DNA of 45,993 nt from a virus: positions 1 to 45,993 of the IMG/VR virus record IMGVR_UViG_3300025646_000080; one strand, 5' to 3'. Below are positions 7,299-17,200 of this stretch, in pieces. Numbering within the stretch: the first letter of the stretch is position 1; each line of letters begins with the position of its first letter. The notes beneath the pieces were generated by a model. The model made no database searches. It was not told the DNA's origin and saw nothing but the letters and a program-made list of their open reading frames with translations. Both the position numbers and the translations under genes were made by a program.

Positions 7299-10200
7299 AT
7301 GGCACGCTTAAGACACAACCCCACACGTCCTGATTCCGGGTTTAACCCTATTAGACTCGATAGGTCTGAGATCGCTCGAATGCGGGAAGAGACGGATAGA
7401 ATTATCCGTAACATGGATAGGAATAGAATTGCCGAGTATGAACAAGGCAAGGCTAATCTCCAAGCACTAAGAGATAACGAGGAGTACACTCGAAGAGCAG
7501 AGCAGCGTAACTTTGATGTTCAACAACAGAACATGAAAGCTGAGCTTCTCCAAAATCAACTTGATGTTCAAACCTCCCAAAGACAAGCTGATGTAACTTC
7601 TCAAGCATCACAACAGATCTTTGGTAGCCTTGCTGGCTTCAGTAAAACTGCGGCTGATTTGACTGCTAAACGTGAAGTTGAGCAAGAGAAAAGGGATATC
7701 CAAGCAGGATATATTGCTGCTGTTGTTGATCCAGACTACGCTAAACAGGTTGAGTTTAAGAACCTTGAATCTCAAGTTCTACAGCAATCTGAGCTTTTTG
7801 AAGGTATTCTAAAAACACAAGAAGCAGAAGGTGCGGATCCTGAGGCAATTGCAACAGCTAGGTTTGGTAACCCAGCCTTAACCCATTTCTCCAACAAAGG
7901 TCAAGCTTCGGTTATCATATCTAATCAGGTACCTATTGTTGCTGAAGCATTGATGGGTTCTGACCTGACTATTGATTATAAAGGTCAGAAGGTTTCTCTT
8001 GCTAATGCACGTAGAGATCCTGAGTTGATGGATCGTGTCAACCTTCTTGCTCTACGTACTGTCCTTCAAAGGAATAACCTTGTTGGTCTTGAGGATCAAT
8101 TCTTACTTCCTGGTTTGCAGGAGTTCGAGAAGTATCGTCAACTCCAACATGCTTCAGCTAAGAAGTTTAAGATTGAAGATACTTACGCACAACGTAATGA
8201 TCTCATTGAGAGCACCCTTTATAATAACCCAGACGGTTTAGCTAGGTATGGTCCTACTGCATTCCGTCAGTGGGCAGCTGACCCTAACCTTGGATATAGT
8301 GGAGCACTTGATAAATACGAGAAGCTAGCTACTACTCGGGATCAAAACGGTAACCTCCGTTATTCCATGGAGGAACTAGCTGCACTGGATCTCAAAGGTA
8401 ACGGTAGGACATTTGCTGAAGAGTGGCCAGGTCGTTTTGCTGATATGCAAGAAGCTCGGGTTAAATCACAACTTGAGTATGAAAAGCGTCAGCTTCAAAT
8501 GGATGACCTTACTTTTACTAAAGACTCTGAGCGCATCCTTGAAGGTTTGACTCAAGACCCAACTCAATCTAATGCTGATGCTGCTGTTGAGTTCTTCCGT
8601 AATACATACGGTAAAGTACCAGCTGATATCCTAAGGTTCCAAGCTTCTTATACTGTTGAAGCTGTACAAAAAGCTGAGGGTATTAAAAAGCTAGAAGCTA
8701 TTCCTGATGGTCTTATTACACGTGAAGCTGTTGCTGCTGCACAAGCCCTAGATCCTACAGTAGGTAGGGCATTGGCTGAGCGTTATAAAGCACAAGAAGC
8801 ACGTTACAACCAAGGTATCTATAAAGAGACTGCTGAATCTTTCAAAGCTACTGCTAATGGTGTAACCTCTTTTGGTACTAACAAACCTAACACACCTTCT
8901 AGTGTCTTCCTTCAAGAACGTATGAAGGCTGAATACCGGGCACGTGTTGATCGGGCTGTAGCAGGTGGTATGGACTTCAACCAAGCTGCTACTACTATTG
9001 GTCAAGCTTTGGATGCAGAAGTAAAAGCAGGTGCTAGGGATCCCAATAGCCCTTGGTTCCGTAAACCTGATGCTCCTGGTGGTTCTGCAACATTCCCTAA
9101 CCTTAATAAAGGTGCTCTGTCTGCTGTAGAACAGGCTAACCGTAGGTTCAGTGAACTACAAAAGAACATTCGACAGAATGGTTTGGAAAGGGTTATCAGC
9201 ACTAAGAACTCTATTATCACTGCAGAAGAAGCTCCAGTAATTGCTAGGAATTACGGTAAACCTGGATTCACTATCCCTCAAGATGTGCTAGCTGTTGCCG
9301 GTATGTCTAATGGTTTAGACCCTATGGTTATTATTAACCGTCAATTTGCAGCTCTTGGTCTTCCTGCTTTGCAACCACCCCCGTCTCTACAGACTACTGG
9401 GCAAACAGTAAGCCCATCCTTCCAACGTCTTCTTTATAAGACACCTAGTGCTGATCGCTCTGCACGTGGTCTAGGTTCAGCTAATACGTTTAACCCAACC
9501 ATTGTACCTAATAATCTTGGTATGGTTTATCAACAAGCTGGGCAAGCAGTAGGTGTAAATCCTGCATTCCTTGCAGCGTTGGGTGAAATTGAAAGTACAC
9601 ATAAAGCTGATAGTGTTAGCTATAATGGATCTTCCTTTGGTGTGATGCAGATCAATCGTAGGTCTCATCCTAACTTCTTTGCACAGAATGATTGGAAGAA
9701 CCCACAAGCTAACATCACCTATGGTGCACAGTACTTCAAACAGATGCTTGATAGGTATAAGGATCCTGTAGCAGCTGCTATGGCATATAATGCAGGTCCT
9801 GGTAACTATGATGCTTATGTACGTGGTGAGATGCCTGACGGTCCTAAGAAGACTGAGATGATTAACCACGGTAAGAAGTTCACTAAAGCTTTGTATAAGT
9901 ACGGTGGTTCTACAGCTTCACTTAATAACCCACATCTTATGCGTACAAGCAACAGTAACATGCGTCTTACTTCTAGCGCACTTAACTACATTGGTATGGA
10001 TACAAGCGATGGTCCTGATGCTGGACGTAATGCTTGTGTCTGGGCGTTGAATAAAGTAATGCGTGCTGCTGGTATGGATGTACCTTGGGGTAATAGTCTT
10101 TATGTACCTGAGGTAAAGCGAGTCCTTGACGAACGTGGTAGACGTGTCTCTGGTCCTATGCCAGGAGCTATTGCTATCATGCAGGACAATCATCCAACTG

Positions 10201-10346
10201 ACCCTTACCCTCATATCGGTATTGTTGGAGCAGATGGTATGATTATTAGTAACAGCACTTCACGTGCTAGGTTTGATTGGAAAGATACGCCACAAGCGTA
10301 TGAACAAGCTTATGGTAGACCAAACCTTTATTACATGTTGAATTAA
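7299..10346 (+). CDS. Internal virion protein gp15-like with transglycosylase and Cys/His hydrolase domains
   Basis: This 1015-residue core protein is the likely gp15 equivalent. Residues 1-740 are helical with Gln/Glu-rich coiled-coil regions. Residues about 750-855 form a soluble lytic transglycosylase domain: EIESTHKADS with the catalytic Glu at 765, then GSSFGVMQINR, then AAAMAYNAGPGNYDAYVRG. The C-terminus holds NACVWALNKVMRAAG (Cys 913) and PHIGIVG (His 972), which looks like an NlpC/P60 or CHAP-type peptidase. It thus could cut both glycan and peptide bonds of host peptidoglycan during DNA entry. In T7 the transglycosylase sits at the start of gp16, not in gp15. The second domain assignment is from motif spacing only. 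Confidence 0.85.
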   Translation: MARLRHNPTRPDSGFNPIRLDRSEIARMREETDRIIRNMDRNRIAEYEQGKANLQALRDNEEYTRRAEQRNFDVQQQNMKAELLQNQLDVQTSQRQADVTSQASQQIFGSLAGFSKTAADLTAKREVEQEKRDIQAGYIAAVVDPDYAKQVEFKNLESQVLQQSELFEGILKTQEAEGADPEAIATARFGNPALTHFSNKGQASVIISNQVPIVAEALMGSDLTIDYKGQKVSLANARRDPELMDRVNLLALRTVLQRNNLVGLEDQFLLPGLQEFEKYRQLQHASAKKFKIEDTYAQRNDLIESTLYNNPDGLARYGPTAFRQWAADPNLGYSGALDKYEKLATTRDQNGNLRYSMEELAALDLKGNGRTFAEEWPGRFADMQEARVKSQLEYEKRQLQMDDLTFTKDSERILEGLTQDPTQSNADAAVEFFRNTYGKVPADILRFQASYTVEAVQKAEGIKKLEAIPDGLITREAVAAAQALDPTVGRALAERYKAQEARYNQGIYKETAESFKATANGVTSFGTNKPNTPSSVFLQERMKAEYRARVDRAVAGGMDFNQAATTIGQALDAEVKAGARDPNSPWFRKPDAPGGSATFPNLNKGALSAVEQANRRFSELQKNIRQNGLERVISTKNSIITAEEAPVIARNYGKPGFTIPQDVLAVAGMSNGLDPMVIINRQFAALGLPALQPPPSLQTTGQTVSPSFQRLLYKTPSADRSARGLGSANTFNPTIVPNNLGMVYQQAGQAVGVNPAFLAALGEIESTHKADSVSYNGSSFGVMQINRRSHPNFFAQNDWKNPQANITYGAQYFKQMLDRYKDPVAAAMAYNAGPGNYDAYVRGEMPDGPKKTEMINHGKKFTKALYKYGGSTASLNNPHLMRTSNSNMRLTSSALNYIGMDTSDGPDAGRNACVWALNKVMRAAGMDVPWGNSLYVPEVKRVLDERGRRVSGPMPGAIAIMQDNHPTDPYPHIGIVGADGMIISNSTSRARFDWKDTPQAYEQAYGRPNLYYMLN

Positions 10347-10349
10347 ACT

Positions 10350-13300
10350 ATGGAATACGATCCTACAGAGATGTTTAGGGTTGATCCAGGAGAGATGGAA
10401 CTATCTGAGGAAGCACAAGCCCAGATGGAACTTGAGCGGCAATCTGAAGAGGCTGCTGCTCAAGCCGCTCAAATGGCAACTACTCCTACGGGAGGACAAC
10501 CTGGACAAGCTCAAACCCCGCAACCCGCTACGGCTGGGATGCAACAAGAACAACAATTCCCGTGGCAACAAGGTTTTGATATTGGTGATGCTGCACGTCA
10601 AATAACAGAAGGTGCGATGACCGTACCAGCTGGTCTTGTTGATTTTGGTGTAGAAGCTATCAACAAAATTGCTGGTGTTAATGTACCTAAACCACCTGAG
10701 TTTCAAACTAAACATCTCCAAGCACTTCGAGAGATTGCATCAGTTGTAGCACCAACTATTATCCTTTCTAGGCTTGGTATCAGGGGTGGTACTGCAGCAC
10801 ATTCACGTATTGGCTGGTCTCTTGGTAATAATGCTTTCGTTAAAGCAGCTGGTGTACTGGGTGTTGAATCAGCAGCTGGTGTTGCCGTTGGTGCTGTTAG
10901 TAGCGAGTATGAGGAGGATAACCTAACTGGTACTCTTAAACAGAACTTCCCCAATACCTGGGATTTTATTCCTGATTCACTAGCTACACTTAAGGATGAT
11001 CCACCGGACCTTAAGCGTAAGAAGAACATCTACGAAGATCTTGGTATGGGACCGTTTACGGCTCTTGCTGAGGGTGTCGTTAAGTTCACTGGAGCTATGG
11101 TTGATGCAGCAGCTTCTCTACGTCGCTCTAATCGTCTTGTAGGAGAGACACCCCAAGCACGTGCATGGCTCGAAGCTAATGCTCCCAAGCCCTCCTCTAT
11201 GGACCCTGAAGATGCTATTACTGCATCTGCTATCAAACAAGAGGAAGCGTTGGATGAGGTAGGTTATTACAACCTTTCTGAAAGCCCCAACATGGATGTA
11301 CCTCTTAAAGGTGTCCATGATCTCTTTGACTACACAGAACTTGGTGTACGTACTGTAGATGACTTCGGTGTAGTAGGTGCTGCTATCGACCAAGCACGTA
11401 TCTCTAAAAACCTAGATACTGTCTACGGTCGTCTTGGTAATATGATCTCTGAACCTGCTCTTAAGTATGCACTGAAGAGTGGTGACAATGCTCAAGACAT
11501 TGTTCTTGGTCTTGCTGATCAATTGCAGCAAGCAGGTCGTATTGGTATGGAAGGTGATGGTTGGAAGGTCACCTTTGATGATGTAATGGATGCTAACGAA
11601 GATCTGGCAATTCAATTGTTTGATCCTCGGATGAGTAAAGAAGAAGTACGTCAAGTCCTTGAACCATTCATTCTTCGTAGTGAAGATGGACGTGAAGTAA
11701 TGGTTGAGGAAGGCTTCGCTATGGCTGCACGTGCATTGCGTGGGTTTGGTACTGAACTCACCAGTATGGACATTGGTCGTGCTCAATCGTTGCTTGCTGG
11801 TTCTCTGTCTGGACGTATCTCTGACCTTGCAGAAGGTGCACGTCTGATGGAAGGGTCTTCTGCTGTTGAAGCTGCTCAAGAAAAGATTATTGACTTGATG
11901 CAGTATGTCAATCAGTTGTCTGGTTCTGCTAAGTACTACAAGAACCGTAAGGCTAACCTGATCCAACTTGTTCAGAATGGTTTCCGTAACATTGAAGGTT
12001 ACAACCTTGCTACTGTTGATGGAGCTGGTGATGTAGCTAATAAGATCTTCCAAGACTCCCAACGTTTCGCTGATACCTTGAGACAGATCTCTTTCAATCA
12101 ACCTCGTTTGATGGATGAGTTCTTGTTCGCTTATGAACTTACCAATGGTGATATTGACACTATTGTTAAGATGAATAAGTGGATCTCTGAGATGACTACT
12201 GATCTTGGTAAAGGTCTTGTTAACCTTAACCCAGATGTACAGAACAAGCTTGTTGCTGGTGTGTGGTCTAACATCTTCAATAATATGTTGTCTGCCTTTA
12301 AGACACCTATTGAAGCTTTGGTTGGTAACTTTGGTGGTATCATCTCTCAACCTATCTCTCACTTTGCAGGTGCTGCAATGGCTGGAGATATGAAAGCTAT
12401 TCAACGTGGTTGGATTGCTTACAGCTCTATTGGAGATACGTTGAAGAAAGCATTACCTTATGCTGGTGATGTCTTTATGCGTGCATCTAAAGAACCTAAC
12501 TCTGTACGATCTGGTACACGTATCGACCTTCTGCTTTCACAAGAACGGGAGCTTGAATTCCTGAAGATGTCTGCACAACGTCAGGCACAGGAAGGTAACC
12601 ATGGTCTTCAATACTTGGTTAACCAAATGGAGATGTTAAATGATCTTGGTAAGGATCCAGTATTGCGGTTTGGTGTTAATGCCATGACTGCAACTGATGG
12701 TCTTACTGGAGCATTTAATGCATCAGCTGAGGCACGCTTCCGTGCTATGGATGAACTTGTATCTTCTGGTAAGGAAGTAACTAAAGAGAACGTTAAACCT
12801 CTTGCTGATAAGTACTACAGCGAGATGTTTGGTGCTGATGGTCTTCTTAAAGATGAAGCTGTGCAATATGCTACAGCTGAAATGGCATTGAACATTGATA
12901 GCAATCTTGCTAAAGGTGTTACATCTTTGGTTAATACTATCCCTGGTCTACGTCCCTTCATGATGTTTCCTACCACTGGTATGAATTTAATTGATATGGG
13001 TGGTAAGTACGGACCTTGGATGCCATTCCAACGTGATGTTAACGAGCTAGCTTATGTCAAGCTGGATGATCTACTTAGCAACGAAGCACGTGTTGATGAA
13101 CTGCTGCGTGCTCGTAACATTGATGTAGAGAACCTTGATACTATCGCTAAGCAAAACAAAATCGCTGACCTTAAGTACACCACAAGGGGGCGTAAAGCTC
13201 TCGGTGGTCTTGCTGTAACGGGAGCTATTAGTCTCGCTTTGAATGATCGTATCACAGGTGATGGTATCTACGACAAAGAGATCCAACGTGCTCGTGAAAA

Positions 13301-14240
13301 GAACTCCAATTGGAAACCTCGTAGCATCAAAGGTGCTGACGGTAAGTGGTATTCCTATGAAGCAATGGGACCTCTTGCAGATGCTATGGCTCTTGTAGCT
13401 AACATCGCAGATAACTTTGATATGCTTGGTGAAGCAGCTGTTGAACGTCTCTTTGAGAAAACAGCTTTTGTGATTGGTGCATCTATCACTGATCGTACTG
13501 CTTTGTCTACTATCAAACCATTGCTTGATATTGTTAGCGGTAACGAAGGTGCTTTGACTCGTTGGAGTGCTGGATTCCTTAACAGCCTTGGTCCCCTTGC
13601 TGGACAACGTGCTGAATGGTCTCGTATCTTTAGTGAAGGTTTGAGGGAAGTTGATAATGAGTTCTTCTCATTGATCTCTAACCGTAACAGCTACCTTGAT
13701 ATGTCTAACCGTCATCCCTATGTTTATAGTCCGGTGACTGGTGAGAAGGCTAATGGTTATGGTCTTCTGCAACGTATCTGGAATGCTTACAGCCCCATTA
13801 AGGTTCACGCTGAGCAATCACCTGAAGAACGCTTCCTTCAAGAGATGGAGTTCGATATCAACACTACCTTCCGTACCAAGGATGGTGTAAAACTTGAAGC
13901 AACTGAACGTTCTGAACTCTTCCGTCTTATGGGTACTGGTGGTCATTTCAAACGTGCTATCCAAGAGATTATGCGTGACGCTGGTGATTGGGATAGTATT
14001 GCTAAACTACGTGATGCACGTAGAAGTGGTTTGAAATCTGATCAGGTATCAATTAGAAAGTGGCATGATCTTTACACTAGGTTGTCTGAAGCACGTAGTG
14101 CTGCTGAGGAAATCGCTTATAGTGAGATGAGTGCTGAAATGTTTACTCAAATTGAATCTCGTCAAATTGAACGTGATTTGATTGAAGAGGCTAATATTGC
14201 TGGTGAAACACTTAATCCCGCCCTTTCAATTCGTAAGTAA
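10350..14240 (+). CDS. Internal virion protein gp16-like
   Basis: The 1296 residues are close to the 1318 of T7 gp16, and it lies at the same place before the tail fibre. gp16 spans the inner membrane and pulls the leading DNA into the cell. The N-terminus is acidic and Gln/Pro-rich (residues 1-70); after that come long helical stretches and several Gly/Ala hydrophobic segments (GVLGVESAAGVAVGAVSSEY, then IISQPISHFAGAAMAG). No transglycosylase motif is present here; that domain is in the preceding gene. It starts 3 nt after the gp15 stop. Confidence 0.87.
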   Translation: MEYDPTEMFRVDPGEMELSEEAQAQMELERQSEEAAAQAAQMATTPTGGQPGQAQTPQPATAGMQQEQQFPWQQGFDIGDAARQITEGAMTVPAGLVDFGVEAINKIAGVNVPKPPEFQTKHLQALREIASVVAPTIILSRLGIRGGTAAHSRIGWSLGNNAFVKAAGVLGVESAAGVAVGAVSSEYEEDNLTGTLKQNFPNTWDFIPDSLATLKDDPPDLKRKKNIYEDLGMGPFTALAEGVVKFTGAMVDAAASLRRSNRLVGETPQARAWLEANAPKPSSMDPEDAITASAIKQEEALDEVGYYNLSESPNMDVPLKGVHDLFDYTELGVRTVDDFGVVGAAIDQARISKNLDTVYGRLGNMISEPALKYALKSGDNAQDIVLGLADQLQQAGRIGMEGDGWKVTFDDVMDANEDLAIQLFDPRMSKEEVRQVLEPFILRSEDGREVMVEEGFAMAARALRGFGTELTSMDIGRAQSLLAGSLSGRISDLAEGARLMEGSSAVEAAQEKIIDLMQYVNQLSGSAKYYKNRKANLIQLVQNGFRNIEGYNLATVDGAGDVANKIFQDSQRFADTLRQISFNQPRLMDEFLFAYELTNGDIDTIVKMNKWISEMTTDLGKGLVNLNPDVQNKLVAGVWSNIFNNMLSAFKTPIEALVGNFGGIISQPISHFAGAAMAGDMKAIQRGWIAYSSIGDTLKKALPYAGDVFMRASKEPNSVRSGTRIDLLLSQERELEFLKMSAQRQAQEGNHGLQYLVNQMEMLNDLGKDPVLRFGVNAMTATDGLTGAFNASAEARFRAMDELVSSGKEVTKENVKPLADKYYSEMFGADGLLKDEAVQYATAEMALNIDSNLAKGVTSLVNTIPGLRPFMMFPTTGMNLIDMGGKYGPWMPFQRDVNELAYVKLDDLLSNEARVDELLRARNIDVENLDTIAKQNKIADLKYTTRGRKALGGLAVTGAISLALNDRITGDGIYDKEIQRAREKNSNWKPRSIKGADGKWYSYEAMGPLADAMALVANIADNFDMLGEAAVERLFEKTAFVIGASITDRTALSTIKPLLDIVSGNEGALTRWSAGFLNSLGPLAGQRAEWSRIFSEGLREVDNEFFSLISNRNSYLDMSNRHPYVYSPVTGEKANGYGLLQRIWNAYSPIKVHAEQSPEERFLQEMEFDINTTFRTKDGVKLEATERSELFRLMGTGGHFKRAIQEIMRDAGDWDSIAKLRDARRSGLKSDQVSIRKWHDLYTRLSEARSAAEEIAYSEMSAEMFTQIESRQIERDLIEEANIAGETLNPALSIRK

Positions 14241-14245
14241 CAATT

Positions 14246-17200
14246 ATGTCGTGCGCTGACGTACAAACAATTCAAGCGGGTAATGGGACTAAAACACAGT
14301 TCTCATTTGATTTCCCGTACATTTTTAAATCTGAAATCCACGTTTATTTCTGGAACGCTACAACTAAAGAATGGAACGAAAAGCTAACGACTGATGCTAC
14401 CTACCCTTGGCAGGTAACTGATGCTAACCCCACCATTGTAGAGTTTACAGGTACTGCTCCACCGGCTCCTGCTGTACCTGTTGATCCTGGTGAACCTACT
14501 GTTGATAACGTTCGGATTCGTCGTATCACTAATATTGATGATATCCGAGCGTTGTTTAATCCAGGTTCTGCTATCCGTTCAGATGACCTTAATCGAAACT
14601 TTGAACAACTTCGTTATGCTATTCAAGAAGCTAACTGCCAAGGTATTCCCGATGATGTAGATGCTTACCTGAAAGAATACTATTGGGATCGTTTTGATAA
14701 CACCCTTTATGACGGCAATACTTGGGTAAGTAATGATACCAAGATTGCTTCTACAGCTGCTATTGATGATCGAATTGATAGTAAAATTGATGCAGCTATT
14801 ACTAGTGATATTGCTACCGATGGCACAGGTATCACTGTAACTGATGATGGTGATGGTACTATTACTCTTGGTATTGGTGCAGGTTCGGTTGATCTAGATC
14901 GCATTAAGGCTGAAGATATCATCACTTATGCTGAACAGGAAGCTGGTAGTCCTTCTTGGGACAGTGATAGTCGTATCCCTACTACTTATGCTGCTGCTCA
15001 ACGGTTTGACACCTTGGTGCAGGCAAGCACTCCTGTGGGTTCTAACTGGGCTGTAGGTAAGACTTGGTTGCAGAATGACCAAGACCTTACAGTTTCTGTT
15101 TGGAATGGCTCAGCATGGCTTGCAGTAGCCTCTGGTGGTGCGTTCACTAACCAACCTAAGGTTGTTTATGTTGATGCAACTGCTGGTGATGATGGTAATG
15201 ATGGTCACCGTATTAGTCGTCCCAAGCAAACCATTAAAGCTGCTATCAATCAGATCAATGCTGATGCAGCTTATGGTGATGGTAGTGTTGTTGTAGTTGC
15301 TCCTGGTGTCTATCAGGAAGTAGCTCCAATTGATATCACTAAAAAGGATGTGTCGATTATTGGTACAGCCCTTCGTAGTTGTATTATTCATCCTACACCA
15401 GCTACTGAAGAAAATTCACTGTTCCGTGTTAACAGTGGTACCTTCCTTCAAAACCTGACTTTAACTGGTGTTAAAGCTAGTGGTGTACGAGGTGCTGCAG
15501 GTTCTATTGATCCTGATGGTACTTATGGTCTACCTCCTAGCCAAGGTTGGAACGTTTCGTTCTACCCCGGAGCAATGATTTATAAGTCTCCTTATATTCA
15601 AAACTGCACTAACTTCTCTGACTCTGAGATTGATAATGCTAACTTGAATGCACACACCCCTGCTGGTGGTAGTGCTGGAGACACTGATTCTGCACCAACT
15701 GGTGGTGGTCTTTTGATTGATGGTTCTGTTGTTAATAGCAACAGCCCACTTCGTTCTATGGTGTGTGATAGCTACACCCATGTTGGTCTTGATGGTCCTG
15801 GTATCCTTGTTACTAACAATGGTTATTGTCAAGCAACAAGTAGCTATGCATTCTTTAACCACTATCACATTAAGTGTTTAAATGGTGGTCAAGCTAACCT
15901 TGCTGCTTCTACTACTGACTTTGGTCGTTATGGTTTGATTGCTGATGGTCGTTCGACTACTGCAATCTTTACAGCCACAACAACTGCTAATGCAGCTGAT
16001 CAAGCTATTACCTTTACCATTGGTGCTCCGGTTGCTGGCGCTAACTGGCATGGTAGTGCTACACGTCCACAAGGTAATATGCTTGTAGACATCGGTGGTA
16101 ATACTTACCCAATCTTGTCTGCTACTGCTAATGGTGCTGGATGGGATGTTACTATTAGTCGCCCCAACCCTGCTGATAGAACTCAGAACCTTGGTCTTGA
16201 TGGTGCTGTTGCTAGTGGCTCTGCTGTTAGCTTCTACCTACGTTCTATGGTTGCCTCTAGTGGTCATACCATGGAGTACTGTGGTTCTGGCACTAACTAC
16301 TCTGCACTACCTGAGAACGGTGGTGTACCCGTTGATGCTGCTCAAATTGTTGAGTTGAATGACGGTAAGATTTGGACTGCTATTACTGATCAAAACGGTA
16401 AGTTTAAACTAGGTAACTTCTTTGTTGTTGATCAGCAAAGTAATAGTCTTTCTGTTGCTGTTGGTTCATTCCCACTTGATTTGTCTACACTTGCTGTTGA
16501 TCCTAGTGGTAATGCTCTTCTTGGTGCTAACCTTGATTTGAATGGTAATAGTTTGCTAGATGGTACTGGTAATGTCAGCATTAATGATGTGCTGACTATG
16601 AACAGCAATAAGATCATTAATGTTGCTGAACCTTCTAGTGCTCAAGATGCTGCAACAAAGAACTACGTTGATACTACTACAGTAAGCCTTAATGGCGATA
16701 CTATGACTGGGGCTCTTGGAGTTCCTGTAGGTAGTGCTGCATCACCGTCCATTTACTTTGACGCTAATACGGGCATCTACAGCCCCGGCGCAGATCAACT
16801 AGCCCTGAGCACTAATGGCACTGGGCGGTTGTTTGTTGATGCGAGTGGGAACGTTGGTGTAGGAAAGGCGATTCCAGCAGTATTGTTACATCTCGAAAGC
16901 GCTTCCCCAGCAATTAGGTTTACCGACAGTGATGCTGCTGGAACACCTGATTGCCAAATCTCTGGTGCTGGTGGTGATTTATTGCTTGAAGCCGACCGTG
17001 ATAACGAAAAAAGTGATTCGCTCATTAGATTTGCGATTGATGGCACCGAACGCCTGCGCATCACCCCGACAGGGCTCGTAGGCATAGGGACCAGTTCGCC
17101 CCTTGGTATATGCCACGCCTCAACTTCCAGTAGCTCGGTGTATTCGTCTGCGAATATGCTTGCAACAACCTCTACGCTGCGAGCCTCAAATACAAATACG

